Of a stretch of DNA of 64,000 bases, positions 7,787 through 17,040 are shown piece after piece. The stretch is taken from positions 49,889 to 113,888 of the forward strand of contig CAJKXZ010000005.1 in assembly GCA_905203995.1 (NCBI GenBank), given 5' to 3'. The translations under genes and the position numbers were made by a program. How positions within the stretch are numbered: position 1 is the stretch's first letter; each line of letters begins with the position of its first letter. The notes beneath the pieces are model-generated. The model saw nothing but the letters and a program-made list of their open reading frames with translations, was not told the origin of the DNA and did not search any database. Origin of the DNA: an uncultured Methanomassiliicoccus sp. Lineage in GTDB: Archaea; Thermoplasmatota; Thermoplasmata; Methanomassiliicoccales; Methanomassiliicoccaceae.

Positions 7787-8872
7787 ATGGTGTCTATTGA
7801 CTTATGGGGCGGAATGGATGCCCTTACAAATTGGTTGATGGATGACGTTTTAGGTGCATTCTTCAACTGGTTGGGCCTGCATGGTTTCGCAGATTTCCTG
7901 ATGAGTGACACACTGGGAACAGTGATTATGCTCTTGCTCATTGGTATCTTCGTTTTCATTGTAGGTTTCTTAGTGGACATTACGATGATCTGGCAAGAAC
8001 GTAAGATGCTAGGAAGACTGATGGACCGTAGAGGTACCATGGTTGGTCCTTTGGGTTATTTCCAGAACATCGCTGATGGTTTGAAGACTTTCTTGAAAGA
8101 GACAATTATTCCCGAAAATGCCGATGAAGGCGTCTTCAACCTGGTTCCTGTCCTCTATATTGGAACTTCCGTACTCTTGTTAGGTACCTTACCTCTGAGT
8201 ACACAGTGGTACATGTCCAACTCTGAGCTGGGTGTTCTGCTTACTTTTGCTATCTTCTGTATTGCACCGTTCGTTATTCTCCTCGGTGGCTGGGCTTCTA
8301 ACAACAAATATACCCTCATCGGTGGAATGCGTGCAGCAGCACAGATTATTTCGTATGAAATTCCCTTGTTCTTGGCTGTCGTTTCCGTTATCATCTTAAC
8401 CGGTAGCATGAACTACGGCGAAATCGTCGCCTGGCAGCAAGAGAATATCTGGTTGGGAATACCCTTAATCATCGGTTTCATCGTCTTCTTCGTTGGTATT
8501 ATCGCGGAAGCCGAAAGAGTACCGTTCGACTTGCCTGAAGCAGAAGCTGAACTTGTCGAAGGATGGGGTACAGAATACGGTGGTTTCAGATTTGGTCTGA
8601 TGATGCTTACTGATTACTTCCGAGGATACGCTGGTTGTGCAGTCGTTGTACTCTTATTCCTCGGTGGCTGGGCCGGACCTAGCTTCATTCCTGAAGAAAT
8701 CTGGTTCTTAATCAAAGCCTTCATCGTGTTCGCAGTAATGATCTGGGTCAGAGGTGCTTTACCTCGTGTCAGGACCGATCAGATTCTGGGCATTGGTTGG
8801 AAGAGACTGTTACCCTTGGCGGCAATCAACGTGTTCATTGCCATTGCCTTTAAAGCATTAGGAGTGTTCTAA
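7787..8872 (+). CDS. fpoH: Fpo/Nuo subunit H
   Basis: Membrane subunit linking the peripheral arm to the proton-pumping antiporter-like subunits, with about eight transmembrane helices. Conserved features are the WQERKMLGRLMDRRG loop, the AERVPFDLPEAEAELVEGWGTEYGGFRF loop with its acidic residues, and the WVRGALPRVRTDQILGIGWK motif. The ATG at 7787 follows AGGTGATTCAA; a GTG at 7778 overlapping the fpoD stop is an alternative. About 361 residues. Confidence 0.95.
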   Translation: MVSIDLWGGMDALTNWLMDDVLGAFFNWLGLHGFADFLMSDTLGTVIMLLLIGIFVFIVGFLVDITMIWQERKMLGRLMDRRGTMVGPLGYFQNIADGLKTFLKETIIPENADEGVFNLVPVLYIGTSVLLLGTLPLSTQWYMSNSELGVLLTFAIFCIAPFVILLGGWASNNKYTLIGGMRAAAQIISYEIPLFLAVVSVIILTGSMNYGEIVAWQQENIWLGIPLIIGFIVFFVGIIAEAERVPFDLPEAEAELVEGWGTEYGGFRFGLMMLTDYFRGYAGCAVVVLLFLGGWAGPSFIPEEIWFLIKAFIVFAVMIWVRGALPRVRTDQILGIGWKRLLPLAAINVFIAIAFKALGVF

Positions 8873-8873
8873 T

Positions 8874-9632
8874 ATGGCTGAAGCAAGAAGATCTGACAAA
8901 CAGAGGTCGAAAGAGCTAGGCCTGACTGGTTTCCTCCTGAAGCCCTTTGCCCTTACCCTCAAACAGACACTTAAGTCTACGATCCACAAGCCGACTACGG
9001 TCTTGTATCCCTGGGAGAAACTTGTTCTGCCAGATGTCTATCGTGGTCGTCCGGGACTTATCTTCGATAAATGTATCGGTTGCGGCGTCTGCATGCGCAT
9101 TTGCCCGAACAGATGCATTGATATTCTGGAGGTCGACGACCTTCCCAAGGAAGGCGTGGAAACTCCTGCTAAAGTAAAGAGGCCAAGAGTAAACGTGGGC
9201 CGCTGTATGATGTGTGGTTACTGTGCGGAATATTGTCCCACTGACGCCATGATCGTCACCCCTGAATACGAACTGGCATCCTTTACTCGTGGAGCATTAA
9301 TCTATGATCCTTACCAGTTGCAGTATGATGGAGTACCTGGCAACGAAGTTCATATCCTCGAAGTCTTACCAGCAGAACTTCACACCGGTGCCGCTCCTAG
9401 ACCTGCCTTAGAAAACAAGGATCTGCCCGCTCTGGAAGACAGCAAGTGCATTGGCTGCACCAAATGTGCCAAAGCCTGTCCAGTCAACGCTGTTGAAATG
9501 AAAGAGATGGGCGTCAACGAAAAAGGTCGTCCAATTAAGAGACCTGTTTTCGACAACGAAAAGTGTGTGGCTTGTGAAAACTGTGTAGAAGTTTGCCCCA
9601 AGAGCGCACTTTGTATGAAGGAGGTGCAGTAA
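8874..9632 (+). CDS. fpoI: Fpo subunit I with four 4Fe-4S clusters
   Basis: Electron-carrying peripheral subunit. The first half is the usual 2x4Fe-4S FpoI/NuoI module, with CIGCGVCMRICPNRC (near residue 65) and CMMCGYCAEYCPTDA (near 110). The second half, after a linker of about 65 residues, adds two further motifs, CIGCTKCAKACPVNA and CVACENCVEVCPKSA, so the protein has 252 residues where two-cluster FpoI proteins are markedly shorter. The extension is a plausible docking site for ferredoxin or a heterodisulfide reductase subunit, because no FpoF input module is encoded in the operon. Starts one base after the fpoH stop. Confidence 0.93.
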   Translation: MAEARRSDKQRSKELGLTGFLLKPFALTLKQTLKSTIHKPTTVLYPWEKLVLPDVYRGRPGLIFDKCIGCGVCMRICPNRCIDILEVDDLPKEGVETPAKVKRPRVNVGRCMMCGYCAEYCPTDAMIVTPEYELASFTRGALIYDPYQLQYDGVPGNEVHILEVLPAELHTGAAPRPALENKDLPALEDSKCIGCTKCAKACPVNAVEMKEMGVNEKGRPIKRPVFDNEKCVACENCVEVCPKSALCMKEVQ

Positions 9633-9922
9633 TGGCCTGGGATATTTTAGGAGCATCCATAGGCTGGGACGAGTTCTTCTTCCTATTCTTTGCGGTAGTA
9701 ACTGTTGCCGCAGCAGTACTTGTGTTGTACTCGAAGGAAATCGTACGTAGCGTTATGTGGCTCGCTTTGGCGTTCATGGGTGTAGCGTTTACTTACATCT
9801 TCCTCGGTGCTGAATTCCTTGCGCTCATTCAGATCTTGATTTACGTCGGAGCAGTTTCAGTCTTGATGCTGTTCGGTATCATGCTGACCAAGCGCAAATT
9901 GTTGGGTGGTGATCGTCAATGA
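9632..9922 (+). CDS. fpoJ: Fpo subunit J, N-terminal piece
   Basis: Membrane subunit corresponding to the first half of NuoJ. The 96 residues have about three transmembrane helices and the conserved LAFMGVAFTYIFLGAEFLALIQILIYVGAVSVLMLFGIML region, which includes the pi-bulge helix. The ATG at 9632 shares a base with the fpoI stop and follows AAGGAGGTGCAGT, a strong ribosome site. As in Methanosarcina, NuoJ is split into two adjacent genes; the second follows with an ATGA overlap. Confidence 0.92.
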   Translation: MAWDILGASIGWDEFFFLFFAVVTVAAAVLVLYSKEIVRSVMWLALAFMGVAFTYIFLGAEFLALIQILIYVGAVSVLMLFGIMLTKRKLLGGDRQ

Positions 9923-10167
9923 ATAAACAGATTGTATATTCAGCAGTAATGATTGCCGTCGGTGTGCTATTCTTAGCAGTTCTGATTTGGCCAATCATGA
10001 CCGGCGATTTCTCCGCAGACTTAGCACAACAGAATACAAACACAGTTGAGCTTGGAAAACTCATGTTTGATAACTATGGACTGGCTCTGATCGGAGTAGG
10101 AATCGTACTCTTTGTCTCTATGCTTGGAGGCGTTTATCTTGCTAAAGAGGAGGATGATGACGAATGA
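9919..10167 (+). CDS. fpoJ: Fpo subunit J, C-terminal piece
   Basis: Second half of the split NuoJ, 82 residues with two transmembrane helices separated by an extracytoplasmic loop. Ends in an acidic tail LAKEEDDDE, the common end of NuoJ. It overlaps fpoJ1 by ATGA and fpoK in the same way, which suggests tight translational coupling and equal output of the small membrane subunits. Confidence 0.88.
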   Translation: MNKQIVYSAVMIAVGVLFLAVLIWPIMTGDFSADLAQQNTNTVELGKLMFDNYGLALIGVGIVLFVSMLGGVYLAKEEDDDE

Positions 10168-10466
10168 TTCCCTTGGAGTGGTTCCTTTATCTTTCCGCTA
10201 TCCTCTTTGTGATCGGAGCTGTGGGAGTTCTCACTAAAAGAAATGCAATCATCGTTCTGATGTGTGTTGAACTGATGCTTAATGCAGCTAATATCAACTT
10301 TGTCGCTTTCTCTTCCTATACCGGAGGGTTAGTCGGTCAAGTGTTTGCAGTCTTTGCGATTGCGATTGCTGCCGCTGAAGTAGCCGTAGGTCTGGCTATC
10401 GTCATGACCTTGTACAAAGCCAGGGACACCGTCAACGTTGACGAAGTCAAACTCTTGAGGTGGTAA
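10164..10466 (+). CDS. fpoK: Fpo/Nuo subunit K
   Basis: Small membrane subunit, 100 residues, three transmembrane helices, homologous to MrpC. The conserved glutamate of helix 2 is seen in CVELMLNAANINF and that of helix 3 in AIAAAEVAVGLAIV; both lie on the proton path. The ATG overlaps the fpoJ2 stop (ATGA). Confidence 0.95.
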   Translation: MIPLEWFLYLSAILFVIGAVGVLTKRNAIIVLMCVELMLNAANINFVAFSSYTGGLVGQVFAVFAIAIAAAEVAVGLAIVMTLYKARDTVNVDEVKLLRW

Positions 10467-10467
10467 A

Positions 10468-12435
10468 TTGTACGCAGAATTTGCCTGGTTAATCCCCATC
10501 TTTCCTTTGATTGCATTCATAATCATTGGTTTCTTGGGAAACAAGTTGTTCAAAAAAGCAGAAGGAGGCGCACCAATCGCTATCATCATGGCAGCGATTT
10601 CTTGTGTCCTTTCACTTCTCGTAGCCTATGAAACTTTAACCACAGGTGGGGTGTATAAAGCATCTCTAGAGTGGATGATTGTTGATGGTTTCACCTTCAA
10701 CATGGGTATTTACATCGATAATCTGACTGCTTTGATGCTCATTGTAGTATCATTCATCGCAACCTTAGTTGTAATCTATTCAGTCGGATACATGCATGCA
10801 GAAGGCGACAAGCGCCGTAGATACTACGCGATTATCTCCTTATTCATTGGTGTAATGCTCGGTTTAGTCTTAGCCTCTAACTTCTTACAGATGTTCATCT
10901 TCTGGGAGTTAGTGGGTCTGTGTTCCTATCTCTTAATTGGATTCTGGAACACCAAGCCTTCTGCTGCTTCCGCAGCCAAGAAAGCTTTCCTCGTCACCAG
11001 AATTGGTGACATTATGTTCATGCTTGGCCTGATTATCTTCTTCGTAGGATTTGGCGGCAACTTGGACTTCGATTATATCTTCAATAATGTAGATCTCTTC
11101 ATGGGTGGCGACACCTTACTGACCATCGGTACCTTCATGATCTTTGGTGGTGCCATTGGTAAGTCGGCTCAGTTCCCACTGCATGACTGGCTTCCAGATG
11201 CTATGGAAGGTCCGACCACTGTTTCTGCTTTAATTCACGCAGCTACCATGGTCAAAGCTGGTGTCTACTTAGTCGCCAGGTCCTACCCAGTACTTCTGGA
11301 GACCCCAGACACTCTCTTAATCATCGCTGCTGTCGGTGGATTCACAGCCTTATTCGCTGCGACCATGGCACTTAATAACACCAATATCAAGAGAGTTCTC
11401 GCTTACTCAACTATCAGCCAACTTGGTTACATGTTCTTGGCGTTAGGCGCTTCCGGTTACCTCTTCGTAATGTCGGGCGATCCCAACACTGGTTACATGG
11501 CAGGTATGGCTCATCTGATGAACCACGCTTTCTTCAAAGCTCTGCTCTTCTTAAGCGCTGGTGCGGTTATTCACGCCGTCCATACAGAAGACATGATGCG
11601 GATGGGTGGTTTGTCGAAGAAACTCAAGATCACCTCGACAGTGATGCTGTTGGGTTGTATCTCCATCGCCGGTATTCCGCCGTTCAGCGGATTCTGGTCT
11701 AAAGATGAGATCTTGGCAACAGTCTTTGAGACTGGTTCGTATAACATCGGCTTCTACCTGCTCTATGCCATGGGTATCGTCGCAGCCTTCATCACCGCCT
11801 TCTACATGTTTAGACTGTGGTTCCTTACCTTCAAAGGCAAACCAAGAGATCAGGAACTCTATGATCACGCCCACGAGGCACCCAAGGTTATGTGGGTTCC
11901 ACTGGCAATCTTAGCCGTCCTCGCGGTTGGATCCGGTCTTGCCGGTATCTTACTCGGTATGGAAGGCACAATTGAGCCTGCCAGGTATCTGTTGGAAGGC
12001 ATGCACATCTCTTCCGGCACTGACATGATCGTCAATGTCTTCACACACGGTCTCACTTACGTCTCTATCTTAGTGGCGGTATTGGGTATCGTTGTGGCCT
12101 ATCTGATGTACTGCTCAAAGACCATCGACCCTGCCAGAATCTCAGAGAGCAAAATCGGCAAGAAACTCGGAAATGTCTTACTAGCCAGATACGGATTTAC
12201 CGCTGGTTACGACCTTTTCGGTACAAAAGTGATCTACGGTATAGCTAGGGCGGTTGACTGGTTTGACAGAAACATCATCGATGGTATCGTCAAACTGATC
12301 TCATTAATCTGTACACTCGTTGGAAAATTACTGAGATTCGTGCAAAACGGTCTTGTCCAGACCTATGCTAGCATCGTTGTGGTGGGAGCGTCGCTAATTG
12401 TGATTCTCCTCCTTGCTTTCGGAGGTATGTTCTAA
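10468..12435 (+). CDS. fpoL: Fpo/Nuo subunit L
   Basis: Largest antiporter-like proton-pumping subunit, 655 residues with about 16 transmembrane helices, including the C-terminal lateral helix that spans the membrane arm. Typical motifs are FWELVGLCSYLLIGFW, LPDAMEGPTTVSALIHAATMVKAGVYL, and HAFFKALLFLSAGAVIHA. It begins with TTG (the family's first helix follows at once), one base after the fpoK stop and just after GAGGTGG. The stop overlaps the fpoM ATG. Confidence 0.95.
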   Translation: MYAEFAWLIPIFPLIAFIIIGFLGNKLFKKAEGGAPIAIIMAAISCVLSLLVAYETLTTGGVYKASLEWMIVDGFTFNMGIYIDNLTALMLIVVSFIATLVVIYSVGYMHAEGDKRRRYYAIISLFIGVMLGLVLASNFLQMFIFWELVGLCSYLLIGFWNTKPSAASAAKKAFLVTRIGDIMFMLGLIIFFVGFGGNLDFDYIFNNVDLFMGGDTLLTIGTFMIFGGAIGKSAQFPLHDWLPDAMEGPTTVSALIHAATMVKAGVYLVARSYPVLLETPDTLLIIAAVGGFTALFAATMALNNTNIKRVLAYSTISQLGYMFLALGASGYLFVMSGDPNTGYMAGMAHLMNHAFFKALLFLSAGAVIHAVHTEDMMRMGGLSKKLKITSTVMLLGCISIAGIPPFSGFWSKDEILATVFETGSYNIGFYLLYAMGIVAAFITAFYMFRLWFLTFKGKPRDQELYDHAHEAPKVMWVPLAILAVLAVGSGLAGILLGMEGTIEPARYLLEGMHISSGTDMIVNVFTHGLTYVSILVAVLGIVVAYLMYCSKTIDPARISESKIGKKLGNVLLARYGFTAGYDLFGTKVIYGIARAVDWFDRNIIDGIVKLISLICTLVGKLLRFVQNGLVQTYASIVVVGASLIVILLLAFGGMF

Positions 12436-13997
12436 TGTTAGATAATCTCGCCACTAGTCTGGCCGACACTCTCCAGGGCATCCCTGTGTTGTCCCTGTTA
12501 ATCATCCTTCCTTTAATCGGAGCATTAGCGGCCTTCTTCCTGGGCAAGAATGCCAAGCTTGCAAAAGGCATAGCTTTGGCTTTCTCTTTCATCACCCTGA
12601 TCATTTCAGTCCTGGTGATGATCGCCTACTATGGCTCAGGAGACGGCGGCTTCATGTTTGCCGAAAACTATGTTTGGGTAGAGCAGCTGGGTATCAACTA
12701 CAACCTGGCCATTGATGGCTTAAGTTTACCCATGGTCTTCCTGTCAACTCTGTTAGTATTCCTGGCGATTCTCTTCTCCTGGGATGTTTCAGAGAAAACA
12801 AGAACCTACATGTCTCTCATGTTAGTGCTGGAAGTAGGTGTATTAGGAGTCTTCATGTCTCTCGATTACTTCCTCTTCTACATCTTCTGGGAGATCGTAC
12901 TGATTCCAATGTTCTTCCTGATCTCTATTTGGGGAGGACCAAACAAAGCATACGCTTCAATTAAATTCCTTATTTACACACACGTAGCATCGCTGGTAAT
13001 GTTGCTCGGTATCTTCGCGCTGTTCTTCACAGCTTCCGGAGAACTAGGTTACTACACCTTTGACATGATGCAGATTGCCTCTGTATCCGGCTCACTTGAA
13101 ACCGGCTTAAGAACCCTCATCTTTGCGGCGCTCTTCTTCGGTTTCATTGTCAAAATGCCAATGGTGCCCTTCCATACTTGGCTGCCCGATGCACACGTGC
13201 AAGCACCAACTGCAGGATCTGTCCTACTTGCAGGTATCCTGCTTAAAATGGGTGCATACGGTCTTATCCGTATCTGTCTGCCCATCTTCCCCGTTGATGT
13301 TACCTACGAAGTCTTTGGTATCGTCATCAACTGGCAGATGATCTTGGCAGTTATCGGTGTCGTATCCATGGTATACGGTGCCTTTGCTTGTCTGGCTCAG
13401 ACAGATCTCAAGAAAATGGTGGCTTACTCTTCAATCAGCCACATGGGTATTGTGATGTTAGGTATCGCCACGCTCACCGAGCTTGGTATCGCCGCAGCAA
13501 TATTCCAGATGTTCGCTCATGGTATCATCGCCGCCGTGCTCTTCATGGTGTGCGGTATGTTCCAGCACAAAGCCGGAACCAGGGAGATACCCTTACTTGG
13601 TGGTCTCGTTACCAAGATGCCAATCGTTTCAGTAATCATGATGATCAGCTTCATGGCCTCACTCGGACTTCCGGGACTGGCTGGATTCGTAGCTGAATTC
13701 TCTGTCTTTACTGCAACCTTCGACTGGTTAGGACCCGACTACTGGTACTGGATTATCATCCCACTCATGACTGTGGCTTTAACAGCAGCTTACTATCTGT
13801 GGGCTATGCAGAGAACCATCTTTGGTGAACTCACAACCAAGATCCGCACTGAGAACATCAGTGACGCTCACTGGTTTGAGATCGCCCCAATTGTGGTCCT
13901 CATCCTCATGATCGTACTGCTCGGAGTATGGCCTTCCGCTCTGATGGATATAATCACGCCAACTCTTCCGTTTCTGAGTATACCGGGGGTGATTTGA
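12435..13997 (+). CDS. fpoM: Fpo/Nuo subunit M
   Basis: Antiporter-like proton-pumping subunit, 520 residues, about 14 transmembrane helices. Motifs include IFWEIVLIPMFFLISIWGG with the conserved Glu, FHTWLPDAHVQAPTAGSVLLAGILLKMGAYG with the conserved Lys, and FAHGIIAAVLFMVCGM. The ATG shares a base with the fpoL TAA. It lies between L and N in the order conserved in most complex I-like operons. Confidence 0.95.
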   Translation: MLDNLATSLADTLQGIPVLSLLIILPLIGALAAFFLGKNAKLAKGIALAFSFITLIISVLVMIAYYGSGDGGFMFAENYVWVEQLGINYNLAIDGLSLPMVFLSTLLVFLAILFSWDVSEKTRTYMSLMLVLEVGVLGVFMSLDYFLFYIFWEIVLIPMFFLISIWGGPNKAYASIKFLIYTHVASLVMLLGIFALFFTASGELGYYTFDMMQIASVSGSLETGLRTLIFAALFFGFIVKMPMVPFHTWLPDAHVQAPTAGSVLLAGILLKMGAYGLIRICLPIFPVDVTYEVFGIVINWQMILAVIGVVSMVYGAFACLAQTDLKKMVAYSSISHMGIVMLGIATLTELGIAAAIFQMFAHGIIAAVLFMVCGMFQHKAGTREIPLLGGLVTKMPIVSVIMMISFMASLGLPGLAGFVAEFSVFTATFDWLGPDYWYWIIIPLMTVALTAAYYLWAMQRTIFGELTTKIRTENISDAHWFEIAPIVVLILMIVLLGVWPSALMDIITPTLPFLSIPGVI

Positions 13998-13998
13998 A

Positions 13999-15498
13999 AT
14001 GGATCTTAACTTTGACTTAGAGAATTCATACGCTGCATTCTACCCAATGTTAGTGATAATTCTCTTCGCCGTGGTCCTGCCAGCAATTCACCGTCTGGTG
14101 AAATCTAGCAAGGGCTTGGCGGGAATTTCACTGATTGGTCTCTTGATCAGCGCCGCACTTGTGGTTTACACCATGCTGGATGTCTATCCAGATCCGATTG
14201 TGTTTAACGGAACAGCTTTGATGACCTTCGATGTCTTCGCTGCTGTCTTCTCGTTAATCTTCCTCTCGGTGGCAGCTCTAGTATGTCTACTGGCTGCGAG
14301 ATACATTGAGAAAGACAAACACCTGGCAGAGTTCTTCTCTTTGACTCTGCTGGCAACCGCCGGAATGATGATCGTCGCTTCATCTAGCGACATTATCATG
14401 ATGTTCGTCGGTCTGGAAACAACTTCCATCGCATCCTATGCGCTCGTAGCCTTCCGCAAGAAGGACAAACTGAGCACAGAAGCTGGTGTCAAATACGTAA
14501 TCATCGGGGGCTTTTCGACAGCCCTCTCACTGTACGGTATTTCCCTCCTCTATGGAGTATCCGGAACAACCAACTTCGAACTGATGAATGAGTTCTTTGC
14601 TCTCAACGGTTCCAGCACTCTGGCCTTACTCGGTATCGGTCTGATGATCGCCGGTTTCGGTTTCAAGATTGCTTTAGTTCCTTTCCATATGTGGGCACCA
14701 GATGTGTACGAAGGAGCTCCTACTCCCACCTCCACTCTGTTGGCGGCTGGTTCCAAGAGTATGGGTTTCGTACTACTCTTCAAAATGCTCTTGGTCGCCT
14801 TAATCGCGCTCAAAGCTGATTGGGAAGTAGTCGTTGGTATCCTCGCCATCCTGACCATGACTGTCGGTAACCTGCTTGCACTGGCTCAGACTAGCATGAA
14901 GAGAATGCTCGCATACTCTTCCATTGCCCAGGCCGGTTACGTCATCATTGCCATTGCCGTAGCTACCCAGTTCGCTGTCGAAAGTGGTATCTTCCACATC
15001 ATTACGCACGCCTTCATGAAAGCCGGTGCTTTCATTGTCGTGGGTGCCTTAATCTACAAAGCCGGCATCGGCGAGAAGATTACCGACTACAAGGGTCTGG
15101 CAACACGTGCACCACTGATCGCCTTTGCGATGATGATCTTCATGTTTGCCTTAGCAGGTATTCCACCACTCTCAGGTTTCTGGAGTAAAGTCTACTTGTT
15201 CTCGGGAGCAGTTGAAGCATCAGCTATCGCCGATCAGGGCTGGTTAATCTGGCTGGCAATTGTGGGTATCCTCAACAGCGCACTGTCTCTGTACTATTAC
15301 GCAAGGGTTGTCAAGTTCATGTATGTGGACAAAGCAGCCTCTCGCGAAAAGATCAGAGTACCTACCACAATGGCGGTCGCCATTGCCATTTGTACTATCG
15401 CCACTGTTGTCATCGGTCTGTGGCCTGACACCGTTGTGCAGTACTGTGAGATGGCTGCAGGTTACTTCAGTAACCTGCCGTTGGGTCAGCCTTGGTAA
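13999..15498 (+). CDS. fpoN: Fpo/Nuo subunit N
   Basis: Third antiporter-like proton-pumping subunit, 499 residues, about 14 transmembrane helices. Seen are MFVGLETTSIASYALVAFRKKD with its conserved Glu, FHMWAPDVYEGAPTPTSTLLAAGSKSMGF with the conserved Lys, and HAFMKAGAFIVVG. The ATG follows GGGGGTGATTTGAA. Last gene of the operon: fpoO is absent and the next gene lies on the other strand, overlapping the end of fpoN by 32 bases. Confidence 0.95.
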   Translation: MDLNFDLENSYAAFYPMLVIILFAVVLPAIHRLVKSSKGLAGISLIGLLISAALVVYTMLDVYPDPIVFNGTALMTFDVFAAVFSLIFLSVAALVCLLAARYIEKDKHLAEFFSLTLLATAGMMIVASSSDIIMMFVGLETTSIASYALVAFRKKDKLSTEAGVKYVIIGGFSTALSLYGISLLYGVSGTTNFELMNEFFALNGSSTLALLGIGLMIAGFGFKIALVPFHMWAPDVYEGAPTPTSTLLAAGSKSMGFVLLFKMLLVALIALKADWEVVVGILAILTMTVGNLLALAQTSMKRMLAYSSIAQAGYVIIAIAVATQFAVESGIFHIITHAFMKAGAFIVVGALIYKAGIGEKITDYKGLATRAPLIAFAMMIFMFALAGIPPLSGFWSKVYLFSGAVEASAIADQGWLIWLAIVGILNSALSLYYYARVVKFMYVDKAASREKIRVPTTMAVAIAICTIATVVIGLWPDTVVQYCEMAAGYFSNLPLGQPW

Positions 15499-15931
15499 GT
15501 AGCGGCTCGGAAACCATTTTCCATAAACACTTTATTGCCCCTGTGGCTGAAATAACGCCCAGGGGTTCTTCATTTTCTCCTACTACCAGAACATTATCGC
15601 GTCCCCAGCTGTCCATTACGCGCATGACATTGAGCAGTGATTCATTGGGTCTTACCTGAATACAGGGTTTACTGCCTGATAAACTGCAAGAATCAAGAAA
15701 AGTTCTTAAGGGAACATTAATACTCTCACCGCGGGCCAGAATGCCAGTGATGTCTTGTGCATGGATGAAACCAGCAATGTCTTCTTTGTTGCCTACCGCC
15801 ACATCTGGACGGTCTTCATTGGCAATGAGGCGGAGGGCATCTTCCAAATCTCCTTCATAATTGAGGATGGTGGGTGAGATCTCCATGGCATCGGCAGCTG
15901 TTAAACGATTTAAGGCTTCGATGTAATCCAT
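15467..15931 (-). CDS. CBS-pair domain protein
   Basis: A 154-residue protein that appears to be a pair of CBS motifs, which bind adenine nucleotides and often act as energy sensors. The strongest block is RVMDSWGRDNVLVVGENEEPLGVISATGAIKCLW near the C terminus; an earlier one is RLIANEDRPDVAVGNKEDIAGFIHAQDITGIL. No catalytic domain is attached, so the partner is unknown. Its 3' end overlaps fpoN by 32 bases on the opposite strand, so antisense contact between the two transcripts is possible. Confidence 0.7.
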   Translation of the reverse strand: MDYIEALNRLTAADAMEISPTILNYEGDLEDALRLIANEDRPDVAVGNKEDIAGFIHAQDITGILARGESINVPLRTFLDSCSLSGSKPCIQVRPNESLLNVMRVMDSWGRDNVLVVGENEEPLGVISATGAIKCLWKMVSEPLLTKADPTAGY

Positions 15932-16074
15932 GTTGGAGTCTTATTTTGACTTCCTAGCGATATAGATTTCTTGCATTTCTCTCAGCAAATTACCGGTAAA
16001 TTGTGCTAATGATAAGTTAAATCCAGCGTCCCTATCAGATAGCGTTATGTACTCAATTGTTATTAGACCGAACA

Positions 16075-17037
16075 ATGTCTACTGAATGGGAGAAGCCGAT
16101 CATTGATGATATCCGCACAGTCGAATCTGAAATGCTGCGGAACGTCAAGTCTAGGCATCCCCTTCTTGATGAAATTGCACGGGAGGCAGTCTCTGTTGGA
16201 GGGAAACGAATACGGCCCGGAGTCTCTTTACTGGCCTTCCACTGTATGGGGGGAACAGACAAAGATCGAATCATCAAACTGGCCGTAGCTTTAGAATTAA
16301 TCCACTCTGCTACTTTGGTTCATGATGATATCAATGATAACGCCGAAATGAGACGGGGCAGGACTGCCATTTATAAGAAGTATGGAATTGAGCGTGCAAT
16401 CATCACTGGTGATTTTCTTTTCGTGCAGGGCTTCAAACTCGGTGGCTACATGGAGTCCGAAGAAATAATTGAATTCGTAGCCGCTGCTTGTTCTAACATG
16501 GCGGAAAGCGAATTTCTGCAGATTGATGAAGAACATGACATCTCGACTCCGTTGGAAACTTACCTCAATATCATTGGTGGTAAGACTGCAGGAGCGATAG
16601 AAGCTAGTGCTAGACTAGGTGCCTACATCGGCGGTGGAACACCGGAAGAAATCGAAGCCTTTGCCGACTACGGTCGCAACATTGGCTATGCTTTTCAGAT
16701 CATTGATGATCTGTTAGACATCATCGGTAATGAAGCCGATATGGGTAAACCAGTAGGCATGGACATCAAAGACGGCCGCCCTAATTTGCCAGTAATGATT
16801 GCCATGAATATGGGCAACGAATTGCTTTCGGCAGTTTTCAAAAAGACCGCTCCTTCTGATGAAGAAGTTAAAAAGGCGGTACAGGCGGTCAAAGACTCCG
16901 GAGCTTTGGAGACCGCGAAGGATCACGCTCAGACTTTTTATGATGCGGCTTTGGCAGCGATCAAAGACATCAAACCTTCAATTTACAAAGATTCCTTAAT
17001 TGCTCTTGCTGATACAATTATGACCAGGAGATCATGA
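16075..17037 (+). CDS. Geranylgeranyl diphosphate synthase family enzyme
   Basis: Trans-prenyl chain-elongating synthase that supplies the C20 chains of archaeal membrane lipids. The first aspartate-rich motif is VHDDINDNAEMRRG and the second is QIIDDLLDIIG; GGKRIRPG near the N terminus binds isopentenyl diphosphate. I use the ATG at 16075; an in-frame TTG 18 bases upstream is less likely. Only three bases separate the gene from a geranylgeranyl reductase, the next lipid enzyme. About 320 residues. Confidence 0.93.
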   Translation: MSTEWEKPIIDDIRTVESEMLRNVKSRHPLLDEIAREAVSVGGKRIRPGVSLLAFHCMGGTDKDRIIKLAVALELIHSATLVHDDINDNAEMRRGRTAIYKKYGIERAIITGDFLFVQGFKLGGYMESEEIIEFVAAACSNMAESEFLQIDEEHDISTPLETYLNIIGGKTAGAIEASARLGAYIGGGTPEEIEAFADYGRNIGYAFQIIDDLLDIIGNEADMGKPVGMDIKDGRPNLPVMIAMNMGNELLSAVFKKTAPSDEEVKKAVQAVKDSGALETAKDHAQTFYDAALAAIKDIKPSIYKDSLIALADTIMTRRS

Positions 17038-17040
17038 GTC

